Assembly: GCA_013316825.1 (NCBI GenBank)
Contig: WSLY01000007.1
Coordinates: forward strand, 1 to 64,000
Reading direction: 5' to 3'
DNA from: Lachnospiraceae bacterium
GTDB lineage: Bacteria; Bacillota; Clostridia; Lachnospirales; Lachnospiraceae
Length of the DNA stretch: 64,000 nucleotides
Shown: piece after piece, positions 26,969 through 35,216 of the stretch
Layout of the letters: each line of letters begins with the position of its first letter
How positions within the stretch are numbered: the first letter of the stretch is position 1
Notes under the pieces: model-generated
Database searches by the model: none
What the model was told of the DNA's origin: nothing
Seen by the model: only the letters and a program-made list of their open reading frames with translations
Program-made: the position numbers and the translations under genes

Positions 26969-27974
26969 AATTACGGGAAAGCCAACCGTATTAAAAGAAC
27001 TGAACATCGGGCTGATAAAGGATGCGTTGAAAAAAAGCGGGCAGGCAACCCGCGTCGAGCTTTCCAAACAGACCAAAATCAGCCAGCCTACGGTTAATCT
27101 GTTGGTAAATGAACTTTTGGCGGATAAGACTGTGATAAGTCTGGGAGCGGCAAAGTCCACGGGAGGACGCAAGGCGGAGCTTTATGCGCTGAACATGAAG
27201 AAGGCGAAGGCAGCGTTGGTTATCGTGCGGGAGTGTTGTTTTGAGGCCTCCATTGCGGACATGGGACTGGCAGAAGAGCAAAGAGAACAGATAAGGCGGG
27301 ATAAAAGGCAGTCTTATCTGCAGCAGCTTGTCGGCATATTGCAGAAAATGCGGCAGGAAAGCCCTGATATCAGTGCAATTTCCGTCGGCGTGCCGGGCGC
27401 GGTGTCTGAGGAGGGAGAAGTATTCGCCATTCCGCCGATTCCGGAGTTTGAGCATTTTGCGCTGCGGGCGAGTCTGGAAAGCCGGTTTGGTATGCCGGTG
27501 CGCGTCACAAACGATATCAATGCCACTACCTTCGGCTACCGATTGCTCCACGAGGAGGCAAAGAATCTGGTGTATTTGTACACAGAGGGAAAAAAGCTTG
27601 GCGCGGGACTGATTTTAAACGGTATACTTTACCCGGGAGTCGGCAGCTTTGCAGGAGAAGTGGGCTATATGCAGCTCGGAGGGCGAAGCGTAGAGGAAAT
27701 CATGGAAGGGGAGGAAAATACATGGTCCCTTTTAGACCTTTTGGCGCAGGTGGCGGTCAATCTGGTATGCATGTTTAATCCGGAAAAAATTGTGTTTGCG
27801 GGCAGGGAAGATATGGAGCAGCTTTTGCCAAAGCTTATACAGGAGTGCAGGCGTATGCTTCCGGCGGTGGCGCTTCCGGATATGGACATTGCAGAGCCGC
27901 AGAAAGATTATTATTTGAAGGGACTGGGCGGACTGGGTGTGGCGCTGCTCAATCAGGATATTCACATTATATGA
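26952..27974 (+). CDS. ROK-family transcriptional regulator (NagC/XylR type)
   Basis: This 340-residue protein has an N-terminal winged helix (about 15-75, with SKQTKISQPTVNLLVNELL) and a ROK sugar-binding domain (ISVGVPGAV, VTNDINATTFG, FAGEVGYMQLGG). The cysteine-rich zinc motif of many ROK proteins is not visible. The start overlaps the kinase gene by 17 bases, so translation is coupled. It is likely the local repressor, responding to an amino sugar or its phosphate. Confidence 0.85.
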   Translation: MADRNEITGKPTVLKELNIGLIKDALKKSGQATRVELSKQTKISQPTVNLLVNELLADKTVISLGAAKSTGGRKAELYALNMKKAKAALVIVRECCFEASIADMGLAEEQREQIRRDKRQSYLQQLVGILQKMRQESPDISAISVGVPGAVSEEGEVFAIPPIPEFEHFALRASLESRFGMPVRVTNDINATTFGYRLLHEEAKNLVYLYTEGKKLGAGLILNGILYPGVGSFAGEVGYMQLGGRSVEEIMEGEENTWSLLDLLAQVAVNLVCMFNPEKIVFAGREDMEQLLPKLIQECRRMLPAVALPDMDIAEPQKDYYLKGLGGLGVALLNQDIHII

Positions 27975-28009
27975 CAGGGCATATCAAAACTTGACAATGG
28001 AGGAGCATT

Positions 28010-28738
28010 ATGAAAATTATCAGGGCAAAGGATTACAGGGACATGAGCAGAAAGGCGGCAAATATTATTTCAGCGCAGATTATTATGAAGCCGGACTGTG
28101 TGCTGGGACTGGCGACCGGTTCCACGCCGGTGGGTGCCTATGAGCAGCTTGTGGAATGGTACAATAAGGGAGATTTGGATTTTGCAGGCGTGACAACGGT
28201 GAACCTTGACGAGTACAGGGGGATTGCCAAGGAACATCCCCAGAGCTATTACCGGTTTATGCAGGAGAAGCTTTTTTCCAAGGTAAATATCAGACCGGAG
28301 AGAACCTTTATTCCGGACGGTATGGAGGCGGATGCCGAGAAAGCGTGCCGCGCATACAATGAAATTATTGAGAAGATAGGCGGCATCGACATGCAGCTTT
28401 TGGGGCTTGGGCACAACGGGCATATTGGCTTTAACGAGCCGGGGACGGCATTTGAGGCGCAGACGCATCTGGTGGAGCTGACGGAATCTACCAAAAAGGC
28501 AAATCAGCGTTTCTTTGCATCTGACGAGGATGTACCCCATCAGGCGTATACCATGGGAATCAAGACCATTATGCAGGCAAAGCGTATTGTGGTGGTGGTG
28601 AGTGGGAGGGACAAGGCGGAAATTTTAAAGGCAGCCGTAGAAGGACCGATTTCCCCCGCAGTACAGGCATCTGTCTTACAGCTCCACAATCATGTGACGA
28701 TAGTGGCGGACGAGGAGGCGCTTTCCTGCCTGCCATGA
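28010..28738 (+). CDS. nagB: Glucosamine-6-phosphate deaminase
   Basis: NagB converts glucosamine-6-phosphate to fructose-6-phosphate and ammonia. The 242-residue protein has LGLATGSTPVGAYEQL for phosphate binding, NLDEYRG and LGLGHNGHIGFNEPG, which carry the catalytic aspartate and histidine. Length is normal for the family. GGAGGAG precedes ATG 28010. It completes the amino-sugar operon; nagA deacetylase and a PTS or other transporter are not in this window. Confidence 0.95.
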   Translation: MKIIRAKDYRDMSRKAANIISAQIIMKPDCVLGLATGSTPVGAYEQLVEWYNKGDLDFAGVTTVNLDEYRGIAKEHPQSYYRFMQEKLFSKVNIRPERTFIPDGMEADAEKACRAYNEIIEKIGGIDMQLLGLGHNGHIGFNEPGTAFEAQTHLVELTESTKKANQRFFASDEDVPHQAYTMGIKTIMQAKRIVVVVSGRDKAEILKAAVEGPISPAVQASVLQLHNHVTIVADEEALSCLP

Positions 28739-28823
28739 GCATGTGCATTTTGATGACAGAGGTGCAAAACCTATGGATATTATTATCACTGCCGCAGAAA
28801 AAAATGATGTTTCAATTAAGTAA
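28735..28823 (+). pseudogene. Short 3' remnant overlapping the end of nagB
   Basis: In the frame ending at TAA 28821-28823 the sequence encodes HEHVHFDDRGAKPMDIIITA and a few further residues. It has no start and is not part of nagB. It looks like the last 30 codons of a lost gene whose terminator hairpin (28822-28848) remains. Confidence 0.3.
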
Positions 28824-28848
28824 GGTCTCGCAGAAAATGCGAGACCTT
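28822..28848. terminator. Strong hairpin between nagB and the flavin reductase gene
   Basis: An 11-base perfect stem (AAGGTCTCGCA / TGCGAGACCTT) closes a GAAAA loop. There is no long T-run on either side, but its place between convergent genes fits a terminator. Confidence 0.55.
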
Positions 28849-28861
28849 GTGATATAGAATA

Positions 28862-29428
28862 CTACTTTTTTAGGGACAAACCGTCTTTGAAAGCTTCGCC
28901 TACTCTTTCTGACACTCTGTAATAGCCATGTGTATAGGGGTCGAAAGCAATAGCGTTTACCAGAGACATATCGAGCCTGCCGTCTGCCATAACACTTTCA
29001 TCTGCGGTAACATTAACGACCTTTCCTATCACGCCGCATCCGTATTCATTGTCCTGATACTCAAGAAATTCGCATTCTAAGCAGAGCGGAAATTCATTGA
29101 TAATCGGTGCATCCACAATTTCGGACTTACTTGCAGAAAGACCGCTGTTCTTGAACTTATCTGCAACTTTGTTGCCGGATTCAACGCCAAAATAGTCTGC
29201 TTCAATCACATGAGCAGCATCGGCAATACTTACTGTAAAAGCATGTCTTGCCTTGATATTCTTCACTGTTTTGTGAGACTCCGTCAAATTGAGAGCTACA
29301 TTGCCTCTTTCCTGCATCGTACCCCATGCAGCATTCATTACATTTACGCTGCCATCTTCATTGTAGGTTGCCACCATTAAAACCGGCATCGGAAAAATAC
29401 CTTCTGTTATACTAAGCTTTTTTCTCAT
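28862..29428 (-). CDS. Flavin reductase-like FMN-binding protein
   Basis: This 188-residue protein has the FMN-binding split-barrel fold of flavin reductase-like proteins (PMPVLMVATYNEDGSVN, then ALNLTESHKTVKNI and an ISEF-like segment). Such proteins bind FMN and often reduce small molecules. Start at 29428 after an AGGTAA site. It is divergent from an HxlR regulator with a palindrome between, so it is likely that regulator's target. Confidence 0.8.
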   Translation of the reverse strand: MRKKLSITEGIFPMPVLMVATYNEDGSVNVMNAAWGTMQERGNVALNLTESHKTVKNIKARHAFTVSIADAAHVIEADYFGVESGNKVADKFKNSGLSASKSEIVDAPIINEFPLCLECEFLEYQDNEYGCGVIGKVVNVTADESVMADGRLDMSLVNAIAFDPYTHGYYRVSERVGEAFKDGLSLKK

Positions 29429-29504
29429 AGCAGTTACCTCGCTTTTCTCTGAAATTGACAAAACCTGTTTCTTTCCATATAATTGTAGTCGGTAATAGAA
29501 AAAA

Positions 29505-29537
29505 TACAAGTACTACTTTAAAAGATAGGTACTGGTA
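29505..29537. promoter_or_regulatory. Imperfect palindrome, candidate HxlR operator
   Basis: TACAAGTACTACTTT and its imperfect reverse complement AGATAGGTACTGGTA meet around 29521, between the divergent flavin reductase and HxlR genes. Known HxlR operators are dyads with GTAC-like half-sites, consistent with this. Confidence 0.45.
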
Positions 29538-29552
29538 AAAAGGAAAGCGTAG

Positions 29553-29885
29553 ATGATAAAAGATTATATTGAGAAGTCAAATTTTGAAGATACAGGTTTC
29601 AGCTATACGTTATCACTGATATCCGGCAAACATAAAATGATTATTCTCTATTGTCTGCTGGAATTTGAAATTGTAAGATTTAATGAATTAAAACGATATA
29701 TAAAAAATATATCGGATAAAACGCTTAGCAACAACTTAAAAGAATTGGAAGCCGATAAACTCATCATCAGAAAAGAATATCCTCAAATACCGCCAAAGGT
29801 GGAATACCGTTTAAGCGACAGGGGGAAAACTCTGATGGATGTTTTAGACCAACTATGTATTTGGGGTGAAAATAACAGAGAATAG
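29553..29885 (+). CDS. HxlR-family winged-helix regulator
   Basis: This 110-residue protein is a single HxlR winged helix, with SLISGKHKMIILYCLLE, FNELKRYIKNISDKTLSNNL as the recognition region and VEYRLSDRGKTLMDVL as the wing and dimerisation helix. Members commonly sense aldehydes, quinones or redox stress. The N-terminal cysteine seen in several redox-sensing members is absent. The divergent flavin reductase is the probable target. Confidence 0.85.
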   Translation: MIKDYIEKSNFEDTGFSYTLSLISGKHKMIILYCLLEFEIVRFNELKRYIKNISDKTLSNNLKELEADKLIIRKEYPQIPPKVEYRLSDRGKTLMDVLDQLCIWGENNRE

Positions 29886-29950
29886 TATGGTTATATTTTT
29901 ATGGCGCATTTTATTTTGCAAAAAAGAATAAAAGATTGCGTAAAAAGCAC

Positions 29951-29981
29951 TTGACCTTGACGCTGCGTCATACTGTATGCT
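29951..29981 (+). promoter_or_regulatory. MerR-type promoter with 19-base spacer
   Basis: TTGACC (29951-29956) and TATGCT (29976-29981) are 19 bases apart, the elongated spacing typical of MerR-controlled promoters. The spacer contains the dyad TGACG-CTG-CGTCA at 29958-29970. It precedes the MerR gene at 30021, so autoregulation is likely. Confidence 0.75.
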
Positions 29982-30020
29982 CTTCTTACACGGGAACAGG
30001 AAACAAAGAAAGGAGCAGTC

Positions 30021-30755
30021 ATGAGGACAATAAAGGAAGTGAGCCGGCTTGCGGGAGTGAGTATACGCACTCTGCACTATTATGATTCTATAGGATTATT
30101 GTCGCCTGAAAAGGAAACGGAATCAGGCTACAGGCTGTATGACGATACGGACTTAGAGCGGCTGCAGCAGATATTATTGTTTCGGGAACTGCAGTTTCCG
30201 TTAAAGGAAATCAAAGGGATTTTAGACAGCCCGGGGTTTGATAAAAAGAAAGCGTTGGAGCAGCAAATCAAACTGTTGGAGTTGAAAAAGGAACATCTGG
30301 AAAACCTGATTGATTTTGCCCGCGGAATCATAATGATAGGAGTGAGACCATTGGAATTTTCAGTATTTGACACAAAAAAGATTGACGAGTATGCCAAAGC
30401 GGCAAAGGAGTCCTACGGAAAGACAAAGGAATATCAGGAATTTGTTGAAAAAAGCAAGAACCGTTCAAAGGAGGAGGAAGCGGCGATAAGCGCCAAAATG
30501 ATGGGTATTTTTATCGGTTTTGGGAAGCTTATGGATAAAAAACCTTCCGACTCTGCCGTGCAGGAGCAGGTAAAATACCTGCATAAGTTTATCAACGAAA
30601 ACTTTTATGCCTGCTCCAAAGAAATACTTTCAAACCTCGGCAAAATGTATGCAGGAGGCGGCAGCATGACGGAAAATATCGACAAAGCCGGCGGGGAAGG
30701 AACAGCCGAATTCACATCACAGGCAATCGAAGCCTATGTTTCGTCCGGCTTATAA
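30021..30755 (+). CDS. MerR-family regulator with TipA-like sensor domain
   Basis: This 244-residue protein has a MerR DNA-binding head (TIKEVSRLAGVSIRTLHYYD, then GYRLYDDTDLERLQQI), a dimerisation coiled coil (about 75-110), and a C-terminal helical domain like TipAS, which binds antibiotics or other amphipathic ligands. AAGGAGC lies before ATG 30021. The upstream 19-base-spacer promoter supports MerR-type activation of its own gene; no other target is adjacent. Confidence 0.9.
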   Translation: MRTIKEVSRLAGVSIRTLHYYDSIGLLSPEKETESGYRLYDDTDLERLQQILLFRELQFPLKEIKGILDSPGFDKKKALEQQIKLLELKKEHLENLIDFARGIIMIGVRPLEFSVFDTKKIDEYAKAAKESYGKTKEYQEFVEKSKNRSKEEEAAISAKMMGIFIGFGKLMDKKPSDSAVQEQVKYLHKFINENFYACSKEILSNLGKMYAGGGSMTENIDKAGGEGTAEFTSQAIEAYVSSGL

Positions 30756-30765
30756 AGGACAAAAA

Positions 30766-30816
30766 CAAGAGGAGAGTCCCAAGAGTCATGAAATGGCCCT
30801 TGGGACTCTCCTCTTG
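30766..30816 (+). terminator. Long hairpin after the MerR gene
   Basis: An 18-base perfect stem (30766-30783 with 30799-30816) encloses a 15-base loop, followed by TTTCTTGC. It is an intrinsic terminator for the MerR gene. Confidence 0.75.
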
Positions 30817-30933
30817 TTTCTTGCAAAAAAATAAAGGCGGCAGAAAAAGATTTGTGTAGAAAAGGATTACAGGAAAGGCAAAATGCTGTTATAATAATAA
30901 AGAAAGATGAAAAAAGGAAGAATAAAGAAGAAA

Positions 30934-31422
30934 ATGGACATAAAAAAATTATACATACGCAAAGCAGAACCGGCGGATATTCCCACGCTGCAGGCTTTGA
31001 TAAAGGGGCTTGCCGCCTATGAAAAAAGGCCGCAGGATATGACAGGGACAAAGGAGCAGTTACATTACTGGCTGTTTGAAAGAAAAATTGCCGCTGCCCT
31101 GATTGCGGAATATGACGGCGCCGCGGCAGGGTATGCGTTGTATTATCCTGTGTTTGGCTCCTTTGCGGCAGCGGGTAAAGTGCATTTGGAAGATTTGTTT
31201 TTAAAGGAGAATTTTCGCGGCTGCGGTTTTGGCAGGTATTTTCTTGCAAGGACAGCGGAAGCGGTGCTTGCAGAAGGCTATACGGAAATGGAATGGAGCT
31301 GTCTTGACTGGAATCGGGCTTCCATTGACTTTTATAAAAAATTGGAAGCCAAGCAGGAAACAGGAAGGGTGTATTTTGCATTTGACAAACAGGGGCTTAA
31401 GACGGCTGCTGCCTGGCGGTAA
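30934..31422 (+). CDS. GNAT acetyltransferase (diamine acetyltransferase-like)
   Basis: This GNAT protein of 162 residues starts LYIRKAEPADIPTLQALIKG, typical of the spermidine/spermine acetyltransferase-like group, and has the loop LKENFRGCGFGRYFLARTA and WNRASIDFYKKLEA. An in-frame ATG at 30907 would add nine basic residues; neither start has an ideal ribosome site. Substrate is not certain, but polyamine- or amine-acetylation is common in this group. Confidence 0.75.
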   Translation: MDIKKLYIRKAEPADIPTLQALIKGLAAYEKRPQDMTGTKEQLHYWLFERKIAAALIAEYDGAAAGYALYYPVFGSFAAAGKVHLEDLFLKENFRGCGFGRYFLARTAEAVLAEGYTEMEWSCLDWNRASIDFYKKLEAKQETGRVYFAFDKQGLKTAAAWR

Positions 31423-31432
31423 GCTGACGGAG

Positions 31433-31774
31433 GTGCAGGAATATGGCAAGAATCAGAATTTAGAGAAAATCGGCGCGCTGGTGACGGAAGATTTTACGCA
31501 CTATTGGTTTTATCAGGTTGAAAACAACAGCGGGTATGAAATATATTATGTGAATGCAGAAAGCTTTGCCGGTGTGGTAAGCGGCTGTGCGGGACTGACC
31601 GGCGCTTTGATGCTTTGCAGCGTATGGCTGGAAGATATACTGGGCGCTATCTTCTTTCTACCGTTTATTTTTATCCTGATTGCCATTATAGTTGTGAACA
31701 TGGCGAATACATATTCTGACAGAATCAAAGGGACGGAAGGAAGGCGTTATGATAAGAGTTACCGTATGGAATGA
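31433..31774 (+). CDS. Small membrane protein, start unclear (possible early frameshift)
   Basis: The frame encodes a soluble N-terminal part (GALVTEDFTHYWFYQVENNS) and two membrane segments (VVSGCAGLTGALMLCSVWL and FFLPFIFILIAIIVVNMA). The best ribosome site, GGAGG at 31429-31433, belongs to ATG 31443, which opens a frame that stops after six codons. Initiation at GTG 31433 is too close to the site. A one-base frameshift just after ATG 31443 would explain this. The end overlaps the ThuA gene by 26 bases. Family unknown. Confidence 0.4.
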   Translation: MQEYGKNQNLEKIGALVTEDFTHYWFYQVENNSGYEIYYVNAESFAGVVSGCAGLTGALMLCSVWLEDILGAIFFLPFIFILIAIIVVNMANTYSDRIKGTEGRRYDKSYRME

Positions 31775-32462
31775 ATTTAAACATGAAAGAGAGTTTGCGC
31801 AAATCCGCCATGTGTATCCCGAAGGGATTCACGGCTGCATTGCCGGTTTTTTGGGAGAAGAACAGGATTTATTTGTGCGGACGGCGACTTTTGACATGGA
31901 GGAGCATGGTCTTACGGAGGAGGTTTTACAAAAGACGGATGTATTGATTTTCTGGAGCCATGCTTTGCAGGAGGAATTTTCGGACGAGGTCGCAAAGCGG
32001 GTCAGGGAGCATGTGCTCTCAGGCATGGGGCTGGCAGCGCTGCACTCGGCGCATTACAGCAAGATTATGAAGCTCCTTTTGGGAACCTCCATGACCTTAA
32101 AATGGCGCCACGGCGATAAGGAAAAGATATGGTGTACTGCGCCTTCACATCCGATTGCCGCGGGAATTCCTGAGATGATTGAGATACCGCAGGAAGAGAT
32201 GTACGGCGAGTATTTTGATATTCCCAGACCGGATGATGTGGTGTTTACGGGGTGGTTTTCCGGCGGTGAAGTTTTTAGAAGCGGCTGTACTTTTACAAGG
32301 GGCATGGGAAAGATTTTCTATTTCCAGCCCGGACATGAGGAGTATCCGGTATACCGGCAGCCGCAGGTACAGCAGATTATCAAAAATGCGGTTCGCTTCT
32401 GCGCGCCGGCGGGTGGAGAGAGAAGAGAGCTGTGCTGTCAGGAAGTGAAAAGGCAAGGATAG
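31749..32462 (+). CDS. ThuA-like trehalose utilisation family protein
   Basis: This 237-residue protein has the ThuA class I glutamine amidotransferase-like fold: VTVWNEFKHE, DVLIFWSHALQEEF, GLAALHSAHYSKIMK and GKIFYFQPGHEEYP near the end. ThuA-like proteins act in disaccharide oxidation pathways, though their reaction is not settled. AAGGAAGG precedes ATG 31749. A sugar isomerase/epimerase gene follows after 15 bases, so a carbohydrate-related pair is likely. Confidence 0.85.
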   Translation: MIRVTVWNEFKHEREFAQIRHVYPEGIHGCIAGFLGEEQDLFVRTATFDMEEHGLTEEVLQKTDVLIFWSHALQEEFSDEVAKRVREHVLSGMGLAALHSAHYSKIMKLLLGTSMTLKWRHGDKEKIWCTAPSHPIAAGIPEMIEIPQEEMYGEYFDIPRPDDVVFTGWFSGGEVFRSGCTFTRGMGKIFYFQPGHEEYPVYRQPQVQQIIKNAVRFCAPAGGERRELCCQEVKRQG

Positions 32463-32477
32463 GACAAGGGGGGAAAG

Positions 32478-33347
32478 TTGAAAATTTCCGTATTTTATGA
32501 CCATATTCTGCAGGCGGCAGAGCAGACGAAAAAGCCGCTGCCTGTTTTGCTGCAGGAGATAAAGGCGGCGGGTATCGACGCTGTTGAACTGCGTCTTTCG
32601 GCATTGCTTGAAAAGGAAAATATCGTAACGCTTTTGCGGGAGGCAGGCTTGCGGATAAGCTGTCTCTATGAATCTTATGAGATGGGGAAGGGGATTGCTT
32701 CGCCCGTGGAGGAACGCCATGTGCTGACGGCGGCGCAGGTGAAGGCAGAAAAAATCCTTGTGGTTCCGGGATTTTTGGAAAAGAGCGAGGCAAAGCAGTA
32801 TAGGGCGTGCGCAGGAAGCTATGAGAAGAGCGCCGCTTATATGGAGCAAAACGAGAGTATCCGCCATATGGCTGAGGGGCTTTCCCGTATGACGGCGCTC
32901 GGCAGGAAAAACGGCGTGGCGGTGACGGTGGAGGATTTTGACGATGCAGCATCGCCGCTAAACGGTATGTACGGTATCCGTTGGTTTTTGGAGCAAGTCC
33001 CTGAGTTGGGCTTTACGCTGGATATGGGGAACTTTGCCCATGCGGGCGAGGACGTACTTGCTGCCGCCGCATTTCTTTGGGAACGCATTTTGCATGTGCA
33101 TTGTAAAGACAGAGGAGAAGAAGCCTGTCTTGCTTTGCGGGGCGGCGCAAACCGCGGGCTTTTGCCGGTTGCGGCGGGGGACGGCTACCTGCCTGTCGGC
33201 ACATTGGTAAAAAGGCTGGTGCATAACGGTTATGACGGCTATTTTGCCATAGAACATTTTGACGTGCCAAATCAGGAGGAGAGCATCCTGCGCTCGGCGG
33301 CGTTTTTAAGGCAGATTGCGGACTGCGCTGCCGGAGGGGAAGAATGA
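32478..33347 (+). CDS. Sugar phosphate isomerase/epimerase (TIM barrel)
   Basis: This 289-residue protein belongs to the xylose isomerase-like TIM-barrel family (AP endonuclease family 2). Metal ligands are visible in VEDFDD, FTLDMGNFAHAG and VHCKDRG, and EHFD near the C-terminus. It starts at TTG 32478 after a GGGGGGAAAG site. It is paired with ThuA, as is often seen in inositol or keto-sugar catabolic clusters; the exact substrate cannot be read from the sequence. Confidence 0.8.
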   Translation: MKISVFYDHILQAAEQTKKPLPVLLQEIKAAGIDAVELRLSALLEKENIVTLLREAGLRISCLYESYEMGKGIASPVEERHVLTAAQVKAEKILVVPGFLEKSEAKQYRACAGSYEKSAAYMEQNESIRHMAEGLSRMTALGRKNGVAVTVEDFDDAASPLNGMYGIRWFLEQVPELGFTLDMGNFAHAGEDVLAAAAFLWERILHVHCKDRGEEACLALRGGANRGLLPVAAGDGYLPVGTLVKRLVHNGYDGYFAIEHFDVPNQEESILRSAAFLRQIADCAAGGEE

Positions 33348-33404
33348 GGACGTGCTGCAGCGTCAGGCAGAAAGACGGGATAGGTAAAGGAAAAGGAAAA
33401 TAAA

Positions 33405-35198
33405 ATGAGCAAATATCGCGACGCAGTCAGAAAATATTTTTATTGTTTTCTCTTGGGACCTTTTTTTATGGTGTTGGAGGCATGCGGGGAGTTTATATTA
33501 CCCTTTCTCAATGCCAATATTATTAATAAAGGAGCGGCAAAGGGGGATATTGCCTATATTGTGGAAAATGGCATCTATATGCTTTTGATAGCGCTTTTTA
33601 TGCTGGCATCGGGCGTGCTTGGCGCTTATTTTGCCGTAAAGGGTTCAACGCATCTGGCGGCGGATTTGCGGAAAAAAACATTTATGCAGATTCAGAAATT
33701 TTCTTTTGCCAATATAGACGATTTTTCGACCGGTTCTCTTATCACGCGGATTACCAACGATATCACGCAGATTCAGATTTTTTCTCAGAGCCTTTTGCGG
33801 GGCGTGTTCCGCAGCCCCGTTATGCTGGTGGGCGCGGTTGTCATGTCTTTTGCCCTAAACCCCCGTCTTGCATTGGTTCTCTGCGTTGTGGTGCCTCTGC
33901 TGGCGCTTGCCATTGCCCTTATCATCAAGACGGCGTCGCCGCGCTATACGGTGATGCAGAAAAGGCTGGATGCGCTGAACAACAATGTCAATGAGACTAT
34001 TACCAATGAACATGTTATCAAATCCTTTGTGCGGGAAGCATATGAAAAAGAAAAATTTGCCGCCGTCAATGAGGAGCTGATGGGAAAAAGCGTAAGGGCG
34101 CTGAAAATGATGCTTCTGCTGCAGCCGCTTTCTACCTTTGCCATCGGTGCGGCTACGCTGGCGGTGGTCTGGATTGCCGGAGGGCAGATTATGGTGGGAA
34201 GCATGGAAATCGGCACGCTGACGGCATTTATCACTTACTTGACGCAGGTGTTGACGGCGTTGGATTTTCTGGCAAATATTTTTCTGCAGGGCACCCGTGC
34301 GGCGGCTTCCGACAGGCGTATTGCGGAAGTGCTGCAGGCAAAAATCGGTTTGGACGACAGCGGTGCGGAATATGCGGACAAAAAGATTACGGAGGGGAGC
34401 ATTGCGTTTGAAAATGTGTCCTTCCGGTATTTTAAAAAGAATGCAGAGAAGGTGCTCGACGGTATCAGCCTGCGGATAGAGGCGGGAGAATTTGTGGGCA
34501 TTGTGGGCTCCACGGGAAGCGGCAAGTCTACGCTGGTTTCCCTGATTCCGCGGCTTTATGATGCGGACGAGGGCTGTGTTTTGGTGGACGGTGCGGACGT
34601 AAGGGAGCTTTCCTTAAAGCATTTGCGGGAAGGGATTGCTGTTGTACTGCAGAAGAATACGTTGTTTTCCGGCACCATTGCGGAAAATCTCCGGTGGGGA
34701 AACGAGGAAGCCACAAAGGAGGAGCTTATTTGGGCATGCCGGATAGCGCAGGCGGATGCTTTTGTGCGGGCTTTGCCTGAGGGCTATGAGACGGAATTGG
34801 AGCAGGGCGGAAGCAATCTTTCCGGTGGACAGAGGCAGCGGCTTTGTATTGCCCGCGCCGTATTAAAGCATCCGAAAATACTGATACTGGACGACTCGAC
34901 AAGTGCAGTGGATACGGCGACCGATGCGCGCATCCGCAAGGCGTTTGCAGAAGAGCTTACGGGGATGACAAAGCTTGTCATTGCCCAGAGAATCAGCTCC
35001 GTGCAGGAGGCGGATAAAATCATTGTGCTCGAGGAAGGCAGAGTGGCAGGAATTGGCACCCATGCAAAGCTGCTTGCTTCATGCGGTCCCTATCAGGAAA
35101 TTTATTATTCCCAGAAGGATGGAAAGGTTGAAAGAGAAGCGCTTTCCACTATTGAATTTGAGTCAGCCAAAGCGGAAACGGGATATCAAGACGAATAA
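33405..35198 (+). CDS. ABC exporter half-transporter, degenerate-site subunit (pair 1)
   Basis: This 597-residue protein has six membrane helices (about 15-310) and a nucleotide-binding domain with Walker A VGSTGSGKST (K374), signature LSGGQRQR and Walker B LILDDSTSAVD. The usual catalytic glutamate after Walker B is aspartate (D497), as in the non-catalytic subunit of heterodimeric exporters such as TM287/288 or BmrCD. The partner gene starts 18 bases downstream. Such pairs export drugs, lipids or peptides. Confidence 0.9.
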   Translation: MSKYRDAVRKYFYCFLLGPFFMVLEACGEFILPFLNANIINKGAAKGDIAYIVENGIYMLLIALFMLASGVLGAYFAVKGSTHLAADLRKKTFMQIQKFSFANIDDFSTGSLITRITNDITQIQIFSQSLLRGVFRSPVMLVGAVVMSFALNPRLALVLCVVVPLLALAIALIIKTASPRYTVMQKRLDALNNNVNETITNEHVIKSFVREAYEKEKFAAVNEELMGKSVRALKMMLLLQPLSTFAIGAATLAVVWIAGGQIMVGSMEIGTLTAFITYLTQVLTALDFLANIFLQGTRAAASDRRIAEVLQAKIGLDDSGAEYADKKITEGSIAFENVSFRYFKKNAEKVLDGISLRIEAGEFVGIVGSTGSGKSTLVSLIPRLYDADEGCVLVDGADVRELSLKHLREGIAVVLQKNTLFSGTIAENLRWGNEEATKEELIWACRIAQADAFVRALPEGYETELEQGGSNLSGGQRQRLCIARAVLKHPKILILDDSTSAVDTATDARIRKAFAEELTGMTKLVIAQRISSVQEADKIIVLEEGRVAGIGTHAKLLASCGPYQEIYYSQKDGKVEREALSTIEFESAKAETGYQDE

Positions 35199-35216
35199 AG
35201 ACATGGGGAGGTTTTT

